NCBI GenBank assembly: GCA_902490335.1 | Contig: CABUDL010000005.1 | Location: 31,578 to 95,577, forward strand | DNA length: 64,000 nt | Source of the DNA: an uncultured Clostridium sp. | GTDB taxonomy: Bacteria; Bacillota; Clostridia; Oscillospirales; Ruminococcaceae | Direction: 5' to 3' | Part shown: positions 18,784 through 27,381 of the stretch, one piece after another | How the letters are laid out: each line of letters starts with the position of its first letter | How positions within the stretch are numbered: position 1 is the stretch's first letter | Position numbers and translations under genes: made by a program | The notes under the pieces: generated by a model | The model's input: only the letters and a program-made list of their open reading frames with translations | What the model was told of the DNA's origin: nothing | Database searches by the model: none

Positions 18784-18998
18784 ATTCCTTTGTTTTTTAT
18801 TTTCCAAACGGTTCATTTTGCCGCTATCGGCTGCTTTTTGAGCAGATGCAAAAGTTCCGCGCTACATCAGATTCCTTGGGGATGCTTATTTCTACAGTCA
18901 CAGCAGGTCTGTGCCGTTCGATTGCAAAAAGCGCATCCTGTTTGGTCATCCGATTGCAGGAACAAACATACTTCTTTTTCTTCTTGTCTCTACCAGAA

Positions 18999-19029
18999 AA
19001 AAGGGCAGGTAAAAACTACCTGCCCTTTT
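18999..19029 (-). terminator. Terminator after prs
   Basis: AAAAGGGCAGGTA (18999-19011) pairs with TACCTGCCCTTTT (19017-19029), followed on the minus strand by T residues. It separates the glmU-prs unit from pth. Confidence 0.88.
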
Positions 19030-19042
19030 TTGGCTGTCAAAA

Positions 19043-20002
19043 TTAAACAAACAGTGGAGAAACCGGTTTGTCCTGATAGATGCGCTCGATTGCCTCGGCA
19101 AAGACCGGAGCAACCGGCAGCTGGGTGATCTTGCTGCAGTTGCAGTCCTTCGGCAGCGGAATGGTGTCGAGCAGAACGACCTCTTTGAGGACGCTGTTCT
19201 CGATTCTTTCCAGAGCCGGACCGGACAGTACGCCGTGGGTTGCACAGGCGATAACGTCGGTTGCACCGCCGATTTCAACCAGTGCCTTTGCTGCGTTGCA
19301 CAGAGTGCCTGCGGTGTCGATCATATCGTCCACGATGATGACCTTTCTGCCGCGCACGTCACCGATGATGTTCATAACCTCGCTGACGTTTGCTTTTGGT
19401 CTTCTCTTGTCGATAATAGCCAGCGGAACGTCGCAGCGCTCAGCAAACTTTCTTGCTCTGGTGACCGAACCCAGGTCCGGGGAAACGATGGTGTAGCTGG
19501 ACTGTTCGTCTCCAATCTTCTCGATGAAGTGCGGGATCATGATCGGAACACCCAGCAGATGGTCAACCGGAATATCAAAGAAGCCCTGGATCTGTGCTGC
19601 GTGCAGGTCCATGGTCAAAACGCGGTCTGCGCCTGCTGCTGTAATCAGGTCTGCTACCAGCTTTGCAGAGATCGGGTCTCTGGCTTTTGCTTTTCTGTCC
19701 TGTCTTGCATAACCAAAATATGGGATAACTGCTGTAACACGACCGGCAGAAGCGCGTTTGAAAGCGTCGATCATGATCAACAGTTCCATCAGGTTATCGT
19801 TGACCGGTGTGCAGGTAGACTGTACCACAAACACGTCCGAACCACGGACCGACTCCTGGATGGAAACGCCGATCTCGCCGTCGGAGAAGGTTTTTACCTC
19901 ACTTTTTCCCAGTGGAAGACCCAGACAAGCCGCAATCTCTGCAGCCACCTTCGGGTTGGCATTGGCAGTGAAGATTTTGATGTCCTTACCATGCAAATTC
20001 AT
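19043..20002 (-). CDS. prs: Ribose-phosphate pyrophosphokinase
   Basis: 319 aa, standard class I length. It makes PRPP from ribose 5-phosphate and ATP for nucleotide, His and Trp synthesis. The PRPP-binding motif VIIVDDMIDTAGTL (about residues 218-231), the flexible-loop region SPDLGSVTRARKFAERCDVP and the N-terminal SDGEIGVSIQESVRG are intact. GGGGAG lies 12 nt before the ATG, slightly long. It follows glmU by 130 bp, the conserved Firmicute order; the ctc gene that follows prs in Bacillus is missing. PRPP is used by Upp encoded at 52.2 kb. Confidence 0.97.
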   Translation of the reverse strand: MNLHGKDIKIFTANANPKVAAEIAACLGLPLGKSEVKTFSDGEIGVSIQESVRGSDVFVVQSTCTPVNDNLMELLIMIDAFKRASAGRVTAVIPYFGYARQDRKAKARDPISAKLVADLITAAGADRVLTMDLHAAQIQGFFDIPVDHLLGVPIMIPHFIEKIGDEQSSYTIVSPDLGSVTRARKFAERCDVPLAIIDKRRPKANVSEVMNIIGDVRGRKVIIVDDMIDTAGTLCNAAKALVEIGGATDVIACATHGVLSGPALERIENSVLKEVVLLDTIPLPKDCNCSKITQLPVAPVFAEAIERIYQDKPVSPLFV

Positions 20003-20132
20003 TTCTTTTCTGACTCCCCTTACTTTTCTTGGCAGATTTCTCCGCCCACCTTTTGTTTGCTCTTTAGTCGTTCTAAAGAATATCCGGCTAACAGCCGTTC
20101 AACAGCAGGACCTCCCGCTGTGTGATACAAAA

Positions 20133-21542
20133 TTATTTTCCTTTGCTCTGTTGCTTTTTTTCCAGCTCGCGCTGACGGTAGCCTTCCACCCAGTCGGGCT
20201 TGTTGACCTGACGCGCTCTTGCAATCGCAAGCTCATTTGTCTGCACGTCCGAGGTAATGGTGGAGCCTGCCGCAATATAAGCATCCGCTCCCACATTGAC
20301 CGGCGATACCAGATTGGTGTTGCATCCGATAAAGGCGTTGTCGCCCACCTTGCTGCGGAATTTGCGGTAGCCGTTGTAGTTGACGGTGACCACGCCGCAT
20401 CCGACATTGATGTGCGAGCCGAAATCGGAATCCCCGATATAGGTCAGGTGTGCCACACTGGTCTTTTCTCCCAGGGTGGAATTTTTGATTTCGACAAAAT
20501 TGCCAATCTTCACCCCATCGCCCAGTACGCTGTCGGGACGCAGATGGCTGTTTGGTCCGATGCGGACCCCATTGCCGACCGCAGAGCGCTCGATGAAGGA
20601 AGAATGGATTTGGCAGCCGTTGCCGATGGTGCTGTTGTCGATGATGGTGCTCGGTCCGATGTCGCAGTCCTCTCCAATCACCACATGACCCTTCAGCTGT
20701 GTGCCCGGTCCAAGGGTGGTATCTCTTCCCACCACTGCATCCGGCGAGATGACCACTCCATCCGTACAATAGAAGTTTACACCATCTTCCAAAAGTCTGT
20801 CAACCTCAATTTTGTTGGCGATTTCATTTAGCTTTAACAAACCGGCGCGGTCATTGGCTCCCAAAGCCACCTTTTCATCGCAGCTGCGGCAGGCGCAGAC
20901 CTTTTTTCCCTCTTTGACCGCAATTCCGACTAAATCTGTCAGATAGTATTCTCCCTGTGCATTCCCGCATCCCAGCTTTTCCAATCCATCCAGCAGAAAG
21001 TCCGCATCAAAGCAGTAGGCACCCGAGTTGACCTCGCAGATGGCGCGCTGGCTTTCTGTTGCATCCCGCTCCTCCACGATTGCCTGTACCGTGCCGTCCT
21101 GTGCGCGAACAATCCTGCCATATCCCGCAGGATTGTGCAGCTCGGCGGTAATCACCGTCACCTGTGCTTGCTGCTGGTTGTGCTGCTCGAGCGCCTGATT
21201 TAAAATCGCATCATCGACAAACGGAGCGTCCCCGTTGAGCACCAAAATCGGGCTGCTGCGATGTTCGTTGATGAAGGAACGCGCCATCATCACCGCGTGC
21301 CCTGTCCCCAGCTGCTGCGGCTGTGATACGGTGCAGCACTGCTTTGGCAGCACCGGCTCCAGATACTGCGCACCCTGTCCTGTCACCACACAGATTTCTT
21401 CGATGCCCGCCTTCAGGCACCAATCGGTGACCCAGTTGATCATCGGCTTAAACAGCACCTGGCACAGCGCCTTTGGATATTTGGATTTCATTCTGGTGCC
21501 CTGTCCGGCAGCCAGGACGATCGCACAGGCTTTTGTCATCAT
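20133..21542 (-). CDS. glmU: Bifunctional GlcN-1-P acetyltransferase/UDP-GlcNAc pyrophosphorylase GlmU
   Basis: 469 aa. The N-terminal uridylyltransferase has LAAGQGTRMKSKYPK (about residues 10-24). The C-terminal half is a left-handed beta-helix of hexapeptide repeats with the acetyltransferase residues in RPDSVLGDGVKIGNFVEIKN and the VNYNGYRK segment. The product UDP-GlcNAc feeds peptidoglycan synthesis. Two adjacent ATG codons at 21542 and 21539 follow GGGGGAATC. It leads the glmU-prs unit from its own consensus-like promoter. Confidence 0.97.
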   Translation of the reverse strand: MMTKACAIVLAAGQGTRMKSKYPKALCQVLFKPMINWVTDWCLKAGIEEICVVTGQGAQYLEPVLPKQCCTVSQPQQLGTGHAVMMARSFINEHRSSPILVLNGDAPFVDDAILNQALEQHNQQQAQVTVITAELHNPAGYGRIVRAQDGTVQAIVEERDATESQRAICEVNSGAYCFDADFLLDGLEKLGCGNAQGEYYLTDLVGIAVKEGKKVCACRSCDEKVALGANDRAGLLKLNEIANKIEVDRLLEDGVNFYCTDGVVISPDAVVGRDTTLGPGTQLKGHVVIGEDCDIGPSTIIDNSTIGNGCQIHSSFIERSAVGNGVRIGPNSHLRPDSVLGDGVKIGNFVEIKNSTLGEKTSVAHLTYIGDSDFGSHINVGCGVVTVNYNGYRKFRSKVGDNAFIGCNTNLVSPVNVGADAYIAAGSTITSDVQTNELAIARARQVNKPDWVEGYRQRELEKKQQSKGK

Positions 21543-21616
21543 GATTCCCCCGTTTCCATCTATAAAAGAAGGTATGGCAGCCGTTTTTGTAAATCGTCTG
21601 CCCGTTTTACCCTATT

Positions 21617-21645
21617 ATTATAAATTTAGCGGTGCAAAAATTCAA
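21617..21645 (-). promoter_or_regulatory. Promoter of glmU-prs
   Basis: On the minus strand TTGAAT (21645-21640), 17 bp, TATAAT (21622-21617). It gives a leader of about 70 nt. The rest of the 490-bp glmU-ppdK gap holds the ppdK promoter and an AT-rich dyad at 21823-21843 (CTGTTTTTT/AAAAAACAG) and no gene. Confidence 0.8.
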
Positions 21646-21878
21646 GCGCTGCTCCCCATAACTTTTCGTTATGAGCCGCTGTTTTGTCAGCTCAAACGAC
21701 TTGTTCGCATATTCGTGAGTTTTCCTATTACCTTTTTGTGCATTTTGACTTCATTTTGGTTTTTTGAATAAGCGATTCACAATTCCTTTGTCCTCATCCG
21801 CAAAAATATGTGTGAAATATATCTGTTTTTTATAAAAAAACAGTGCAAACTTTTATGAAAGGTTTATAAAAAAGGGTC

Positions 21879-21907
21879 TGGAATTGTGGTTTTTTATTTG
21901 GTATAAT
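21879..21907 (+). promoter_or_regulatory. Probable ppdK promoter
   Basis: TATAAT at 21902-21907 with only a weak TGGAAT 17 bp upstream. The implied leader is about 115 nt. The poor -35 box would fit an activated promoter. Confidence 0.5.
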
Positions 21908-22032
21908 GTGAGAAGAGGTAAGCCAACAGGAACTCTTGTCCTGCCGGCACAGATTCTGAAACTCCTGGGTCCATCTTTTTCCGTTTTAGGAAAAGCTGAT
22001 CATCCAGCAATATTTTTCGGGAGGTTTTTTCA

Positions 22033-24663
22033 TTGAACAAGAAATTTGTTTATGCGTTTTCTGAGGGAAACGCAAAGATGCGTGAACTGCTTGGCGGCAA
22101 AGGCGCAAACCTTGCAGAAATGACCGTACTCGGTATGCCTGTTCCACAGGGCTTCACCGTTACAACCGAGGCATGCACCCAGTATTATGAAGACGGCAAA
22201 CAGATCAGCCCTGAAATCGAGGCTGAAATCTTTGAATATCTCGGCAAGCTCGAGGAGCTTACCGGCAAAAAATTTGGCGACATCAACAACCCGCTGCTGG
22301 TTTCTGTCCGCTCCGGTGCAAGAGCTTCTATGCCGGGCATGATGGATACCATCCTCAATCTGGGACTCAACGACCAGGTCGTAGAAGGCTTTGCAAAGCT
22401 GACCCAGAACGAGCGCTTTGCTTACGACTCCTACCGCCGCTTCATTCAGATGTACTCCGACGTTGTAATGGAGGTTCCAAAGCACAACTTTGAGGTCATC
22501 ATCGACCAGATGAAAGAAGCAAAGGGCGTTAAACTCGACACCGAGCTGGATGCAGAAGACCTCAAGAGCATGGTCGTCAAATTTAAAGCCTACTACAAAG
22601 AGCAGATTGGCGAAGACTTCCCACAGGACCCAAAAGAGCAGCTGATGGGCGCTGTCAAAGCGGTATTCCGCTCCTGGGATAACCCGCGCGCAATCTACTA
22701 CAGAAGAATGAACGACATCCCGTCCTCCTGGGGTACTGCGGTCAACGTGCAGACCATGGTATTCGGCAACACCGGCAACAATTCCGGTACCGGCGTAGCC
22801 TTCACCCGTGACCCTGCCACCGGCGAAAACAAGCTGTTCGGCGAATTTTTGGTCAATGCACAGGGCGAGGACGTTGTAGCCGGCGTCAGAACCCCACAGC
22901 ACATCGACGAGCTGAAAGACATCATGCCGGAAGTGTATGAGCAGTTCTGCGATGTTGCACACCGTCTGGAAAAACATTACAGAGATATGCAGGATATGGA
23001 GTTCACCATCGAAAACGGCAAATTGTTTATGCTCCAGACCCGCAACGGCAAAAGAACCGCTACCGCTGCCATCAAGGTTGCCTGCGACCTGGTGGACGAG
23101 GGCATGATTTCCAAAGAAGAAGCTGTCTGCATGGTCGAGCCAAAACAGCTGGATGCTCTGCTGCACCCACAGTTTGATTCCAAAGCACTCAAGGCTGCCA
23201 AAGAAATCGGCACCGGTCTGGCTGCTTCCCCCGGCGCTGCCTGCGGCAAGGTTGTCTTCACCGCAGAAGAAGCTACCGAAGAAGGCAAGAAAGGCGAGAA
23301 GGTCGTTCTGGTTCGTCTGGAGACCTCTCCTGAAGACATTGAAGGCATGAACCATGCACAGGGCATCCTGACCGTTCGCGGCGGTATGACCTCCCATGCA
23401 GCGGTTGTTGCCAGAGGCATGGGCACCTGCTGTGTATCCGGCTGCGGCGACATCATCATGCACGACGAAGAAGGATACTTCGAGCTGGGCGGCAAGAAGA
23501 TTCATCGCGGCGACTACATCTCTCTGGACGGCTCCACCGGCAAGATTTATGGCGAAGCCATCCCAACCGTTGCCGCTTCCGTATCCGGCGACTTTGGTCG
23601 TCTGATGGGCTGGGCAGACGAAGTTAGACAGCTGCAGGTCCGCACCAATGCCGACACACCGAAGGATGCTGCACAGGCTCTGGCATTCGGCGCACAGGGT
23701 ATCGGTCTGTGCCGTACCGAGCATATGTTCTTTGAAGGCGTCCGCATCAAAGCAGTCCGCGAGATGATTCTCTCCAAGACTGAAGAGCAAAGACGCGCTG
23801 CTCTGGCAAAACTGCTTCCAATGCAGCAGGGCGACTTTGAGGGCATCTACGAAGCCATGCAGGGACTGCCGGTCACCATCCGCTTCCTCGACCCACCGCT
23901 GCACGAGTTCGTTCCTCACACCGAAGAGGAAATCAAGGAGCTTTCCGAAGAGATGAACATTTCTGTGGAAGAAATCCACAACGTCATCGACTCGCTGCAT
24001 GAATTCAACCCAATGATGGGTCACCGCGGCTGCCGTCTGGCTGTTTCCTACCCGGAAATCGCTGAGATGCAGACCACCGCTGTCATCCGCGCTGCCATCA
24101 ACGTAGGTCGCAAACATCCCGACTGGGAGATCGTTCCTGAAATCATGATCCCGCTGGTCGGCGAAGTCAAAGAGCTGGCTTACGTCAAAGGCATTGTCTG
24201 CAAGGTTGCCGACGAAATCATCGCACAGGAAGGCGTGCAGATGCACTACAAAGTTGGTACCATGATTGAAATTCCTCGTGCTGCTGTTACTGCGGACGAG
24301 ATTGCTACCGAAGCTGAGTTCTTCTCCTTCGGAACCAACGACCTGACCCAGATGACCTTCGGCTTCAGCCGTGACGATGCCGGCAAGTTCCTTGGTTACT
24401 ACTACGACAAGAAGATTTACGAATTCGACCCATTTGCCAAACTCGACCAGAACGGCGTAGGCAAGCTGGTCAAGATGGCTTGTGACCTCGGTCGCCAGAC
24501 CCGTCCTGACATCAAGCTGGGCATCTGCGGCGAACACGGCGGAGACCCGTCCTCGGTTGAGTTCTGCCACAAAGCAGGTCTTACCTATGTTTCCTGTTCT
24601 CCATTCCGTGTACCGATTGCACGCCTTGCCGCTGCACAGGCTGCTATCAAATACCCAAGATAA
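22033..24663 (+). CDS. ppdK: Pyruvate, phosphate dikinase
   Basis: 876 aa, normal length. It interconverts pyruvate, ATP and Pi with phosphoenolpyruvate, AMP and PPi. The phospho-carrier His lies in GGMTSHAAVVARGMG (about residue 456). The N-terminal nucleotide-binding domain starts GGKGANLAEMT, and the C-terminal TIM barrel ends with the catalytic Cys in TYVSCSPFRVP (about residue 834). Translation starts at TTG 22033, with GGGAGG 8 nt upstream. In anaerobes it usually serves PPi-based glycolysis or gluconeogenesis. It stands alone between its promoter and a strong terminator. Confidence 0.97.
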   Translation: MNKKFVYAFSEGNAKMRELLGGKGANLAEMTVLGMPVPQGFTVTTEACTQYYEDGKQISPEIEAEIFEYLGKLEELTGKKFGDINNPLLVSVRSGARASMPGMMDTILNLGLNDQVVEGFAKLTQNERFAYDSYRRFIQMYSDVVMEVPKHNFEVIIDQMKEAKGVKLDTELDAEDLKSMVVKFKAYYKEQIGEDFPQDPKEQLMGAVKAVFRSWDNPRAIYYRRMNDIPSSWGTAVNVQTMVFGNTGNNSGTGVAFTRDPATGENKLFGEFLVNAQGEDVVAGVRTPQHIDELKDIMPEVYEQFCDVAHRLEKHYRDMQDMEFTIENGKLFMLQTRNGKRTATAAIKVACDLVDEGMISKEEAVCMVEPKQLDALLHPQFDSKALKAAKEIGTGLAASPGAACGKVVFTAEEATEEGKKGEKVVLVRLETSPEDIEGMNHAQGILTVRGGMTSHAAVVARGMGTCCVSGCGDIIMHDEEGYFELGGKKIHRGDYISLDGSTGKIYGEAIPTVAASVSGDFGRLMGWADEVRQLQVRTNADTPKDAAQALAFGAQGIGLCRTEHMFFEGVRIKAVREMILSKTEEQRRAALAKLLPMQQGDFEGIYEAMQGLPVTIRFLDPPLHEFVPHTEEEIKELSEEMNISVEEIHNVIDSLHEFNPMMGHRGCRLAVSYPEIAEMQTTAVIRAAINVGRKHPDWEIVPEIMIPLVGEVKELAYVKGIVCKVADEIIAQEGVQMHYKVGTMIEIPRAAVTADEIATEAEFFSFGTNDLTQMTFGFSRDDAGKFLGYYYDKKIYEFDPFAKLDQNGVGKLVKMACDLGRQTRPDIKLGICGEHGGDPSSVEFCHKAGLTYVSCSPFRVPIARLAAAQAAIKYPR

Positions 24664-24688
24664 CAACTGTCCTTTCATCCTATAAACA

Positions 24689-24728
24689 AACACCCACACA
24701 CATCCGTTTTCGGATGCGTGTGGGTGTT
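24689..24728 (+). terminator. Terminator after ppdK
   Basis: An 18-bp stem (24689-24706 with 24711-24728, one mismatch) with a TTTT loop is followed by a T-rich stretch. Confidence 0.88.
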
Positions 24729-24771
24729 CTCTTTTTCCTGCAAAAAAGCCGGAGTGCTACAAAAAAAACAG

Positions 24772-24800
24772 GTGACCCCAAGGCATACAGATGGTATAAT
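24772..24800 (+). promoter_or_regulatory. Promoter of the small membrane protein/PH-like membrane protein unit
   Basis: GTGACC at 24772-24777, 17-bp spacer, TATAAT at 24795-24800. The start codon of the first small gene is 45 bp downstream. Confidence 0.65.
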
Positions 24801-24844
24801 ATCTGCAAAGGCACCCGATACAAATCCGCAAAGGAGAAATTGTG

Positions 24845-25018
24845 ATGAAACCATTCTTGATTGCCTATATCCTCGCTGTCTTTCTGGTAAGTCCTATGGT
24901 CATCGTCCGGCTGGTGAAAAAAGGGCTGAAAGCCACATGGCAGCGTGTTCTGCTGCTGGTCGGCGGGACTGCTCTGGTCATCAGCGCTCTGGCAGCACTG
25001 GCATTGATTGTATCTTAA
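24845..25018 (+). CDS. Small two-helix membrane protein, 57 aa, function unknown
   Basis: The product starts MKPFLIAYILAVFL, has one hydrophobic helix at about residues 3-21, a short basic loop (RLVKKGLKATWQR) and a second at about 35-56. By charge, the loop should be cytoplasmic. AAAGGAG lies 8 nt upstream of the ATG, and a promoter stands in front, so the gene is probably real despite its size. It ends 36 bp before the next gene and is presumably cotranscribed with it. I do not recognise a family. Confidence 0.7.
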   Translation: MKPFLIAYILAVFLVSPMVIVRLVKKGLKATWQRVLLLVGGTALVISALAALALIVS

Positions 25019-25054
25019 ATAGATTGCCTGAAGAAAAGGCGGAGGGAAGTTTTT

Positions 25055-26263
25055 ATGGAAACGAATGTGGTAAAAAACGCTAAGTTTGTAAAGGTCATCG
25101 GAATCATTACGACAGCCCTCTTTCTGTCGGTCAGTGTCTTCCTGATTTTGACAGGAAATCTGCTGGCTTCCCTCTTTTTTCTTCCCTTTGCCGCGCTGGG
25201 AATCATATTGATTCTGGCATACGAAAAGGAAAAAATTCTGCTGGAAAATGAGGGTCTGACCATCTGCCATCTGTTTGGAAAGACGCAGCAGGTCGACTAT
25301 CGGGAGATTCGATGTCTGCTTTCGATTCCGCTGCGCAATCGCACCCGAATGGTCCTGGTGGATAAGCAGTACCGGCGGCTCCTCTCTTTGGACCCTACGC
25401 TTGAAAATCCCGAAATTCTTCTGGAAGCTCTGATCGACAACGAAATTCCCCTTGTTGATTTTGGTGAAATGGCGCAGCAGAAAAAGAACCTATCCCGATA
25501 CTTTCCGCTGCTGACCGCCATCGAGCGAAATTACTACCACGCCGTTGTCGATGAAACCAAGGTCATCGAGCAGATGTCCAAAAACAGCAAAGCCTTTTAT
25601 CGGGTCAAGACAAAGAAGCGGCTGAAAATCATCGGCTGGATTTTGATTGTTCTGGATGTCGCAGCCTATTTGATTGGCGGCAAACCCATGACACTGCTGC
25701 TGACCGGCGTGCTGTTGGCTGCCTATACAATCTATCTGTGGTACTATCCGTATATCTACATCGAAACCTCCACCAAAAAGGGAGAGGAGCAGGCGCTGCA
25801 AATGCCCTGCATGGGCGCGGCGGCTGCCATCCTCCTGTGTCTGGGCATTTCACAGACCTTCAACTACGATGCCGGCGTTTACTTTAAAATCACCTTTGCT
25901 CTGACCGCACTTCTGGCACTTCCCTACCTCATCAAGTCGGCAAAAGCCAAGCTGCCGCAGCGGCTGGGTCGCAAGCTGTCTGTCCTGTTCGCTGCCTTCA
26001 TCCTCGCTTTTTCCATCACCTTTCCGCTCAATTTTCTCCTGACCTTCGACAAAGCCCGGCACGAAGCGGTGACCATCACAGACAAACACATCAGCACCAG
26101 CGGTAAAACAGACGACTACTACCTGTACGGATACTGGCACGGCGAAGAAACGAAATTCCGCGTATCCGGCAGCGTCTACCGCGACACCGACATCGGCGAA
26201 GAACGAAGGATTTGCATCCGGCAAGGCGCCCTTGGGATGGTGTACTACTCCATCCACCGCTAG
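25055..26263 (+). CDS. Multi-pass membrane protein, function unknown (PH-like segment)
   Basis: 402 aa. Two N-terminal helices (about residues 12-55) precede a hydrophilic stretch (EKEKILLENEGLTICHLFG, then VDYREIRCLLSI) that reads like the small bacterial PH domains of membrane proteins. Four to five further helices occupy about residues 188-330. The final 75 residues are soluble and contain charged beta-strand-like sequence. GGAGGG lies before the ATG. No catalytic motif is visible. It forms a two-gene unit with the 57-aa membrane protein, so the two may interact. Confidence 0.6.
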   Translation: METNVVKNAKFVKVIGIITTALFLSVSVFLILTGNLLASLFFLPFAALGIILILAYEKEKILLENEGLTICHLFGKTQQVDYREIRCLLSIPLRNRTRMVLVDKQYRRLLSLDPTLENPEILLEALIDNEIPLVDFGEMAQQKKNLSRYFPLLTAIERNYYHAVVDETKVIEQMSKNSKAFYRVKTKKRLKIIGWILIVLDVAAYLIGGKPMTLLLTGVLLAAYTIYLWYYPYIYIETSTKKGEEQALQMPCMGAAAAILLCLGISQTFNYDAGVYFKITFALTALLALPYLIKSAKAKLPQRLGRKLSVLFAAFILAFSITFPLNFLLTFDKARHEAVTITDKHISTSGKTDDYYLYGYWHGEETKFRVSGSVYRDTDIGEERRICIRQGALGMVYYSIHR

Positions 26264-26288
26264 GAGCGTTTTAAATTTTGTTTGCAAA

Positions 26289-26335
26289 AACAGCACCGCT
26301 ACCTCCCTGTTTTTGGGGAAGATGCCGGTGCTGTT
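26289..26335. terminator. Bidirectional terminator between convergent genes
   Basis: AACAGCACCG (26289-26298) pairs with CGGTGCTGTT (26326-26335), with an inner partial stem; T-rich tracts flank both sides. Confidence 0.8.
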
Positions 26336-26373
26336 CATTTTTTGTAAAAATCGTCTTATTTTAACGCTGCAAA

Positions 26374-27348
26374 TTATTCTGCCAGCAGGTCCACTGCAAA
26401 CAGCGCGCCTGCGCCGCCCGAGTGCAGCAGGAGGATATTTTCATCCTGGTCAAAATATCCTTTCTCCAGCAGCTGGAAAAATCCTGCCAATGCCTTGCCG
26501 GTATATACCGGGTCCATCAGAATCCCTTCGGCGCGCGCCAGTCTGCGGACGGCTGCACAGCCCTCCTCGCTTGGGATGGCATATCCGGGTCCGATGTGGA
26601 AGTGCATATGGATGTCCTTTCTCTCCACCGGCACATCGCTTTCCAACAGTTCCCGGATGCCGCACATCAAATCGTAGGAAATCTCTTCAAACGGGTCATC
26701 GCACACGCCGATGCCGACCGAGCGGGTGGAAGGCATATAGAGCTTGGCTCCATAGGTCAGACCTGCATAGGTGCCGCCGGAACCGGTCGCACTGATGATG
26801 CTGTCAAAGTGAACCTTCATCTGCTCTGCCTGCTGTGCGATTTCGCGGGCACAGTTGACATACCCCAGCGAGCCCAGCGGAACCGAACCACCCACCGGAA
26901 TGAAGTAAGGGGTGTGACCGTTCTGTTCCTCCTGCTCCATCATGCGGTGCATCTGCGCATAGACATCATCATAGGAATCGGTGTCCACAAAACAGACCTC
27001 TGCGCCGAAGATGCCGTTGAGGATTTGGTTGCCTCCGGCAAGCTCGCCGCGCTTTTTGAGGACCAGCACCGCCCGCATTCCCAGACGGGAAGCACAGGCT
27101 GCGGTCAGCATGGCGTGGTTGGACTGCGCGCCGCCTGCGGTAAAGACGACGTCAACTCCCTTTTCCTTGGCATCTGCCAGCAAAAATTCCAGCTTTCTGA
27201 CCTTGTTGCCGCCCAGTGCCACACCAATCATATCGTCCCGTTTGATATAGATGTTCTTACCTGTTTCCCTGCTCAGGTTTTCCAGCTTGTACAGTGGGGT
27301 GGGAAGAACACCCAGCTCCACACGGGGAAATTCTGAAATTTGACGCAT
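26374..27348 (-). CDS. D-cysteine desulfhydrase/ACC deaminase family PLP enzyme
   Basis: 324 aa, fold-type II PLP enzyme. The PLP Lys is in ALGGNKVRKLEFL (about residue 50), the carboxylate-binding Ser/Asn in GGAQSNHAMLT (about 72-82), the phosphate loop in ATGSGGTYAGL and the C-terminal HSGGAGALF. The family degrades D-cysteine to pyruvate, sulfide and ammonia, or opens ACC. The residues resemble D-cysteine desulfhydrase (DcyD) more than ACC deaminase, but that is a judgement by eye. The gene starts 33 bp after its paralogue and shares its promoter. Confidence 0.8.
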   Translation of the reverse strand: MRQISEFPRVELGVLPTPLYKLENLSRETGKNIYIKRDDMIGVALGGNKVRKLEFLLADAKEKGVDVVFTAGGAQSNHAMLTAACASRLGMRAVLVLKKRGELAGGNQILNGIFGAEVCFVDTDSYDDVYAQMHRMMEQEEQNGHTPYFIPVGGSVPLGSLGYVNCAREIAQQAEQMKVHFDSIISATGSGGTYAGLTYGAKLYMPSTRSVGIGVCDDPFEEISYDLMCGIRELLESDVPVERKDIHMHFHIGPGYAIPSEEGCAAVRRLARAEGILMDPVYTGKALAGFFQLLEKGYFDQDENILLLHSGGAGALFAVDLLAE

Positions 27349-27381
27349 ACTCTTCTTCCTCCTGATGGTAAAATAATATCC

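Noticed and set aside
18685..18816. N-terminal extension of pth
   Set aside because: It runs through a strong RNA hairpin, lacks a ribosome binding site and has no counterpart in Pth.
18820..18945. 41-codon minus-strand frame (MTKQDALFAIERHRP...) between prs and pth
   Set aside because: No ribosome binding site and no family resemblance; not enough evidence to call a gene.
22030..24699. 889-codon minus-strand frame opposite ppdK
   Set aside because: It mirrors ppdK codon bias in the antisense frame, has no ribosome binding site or recognisable domain, and ppdK is unambiguous.
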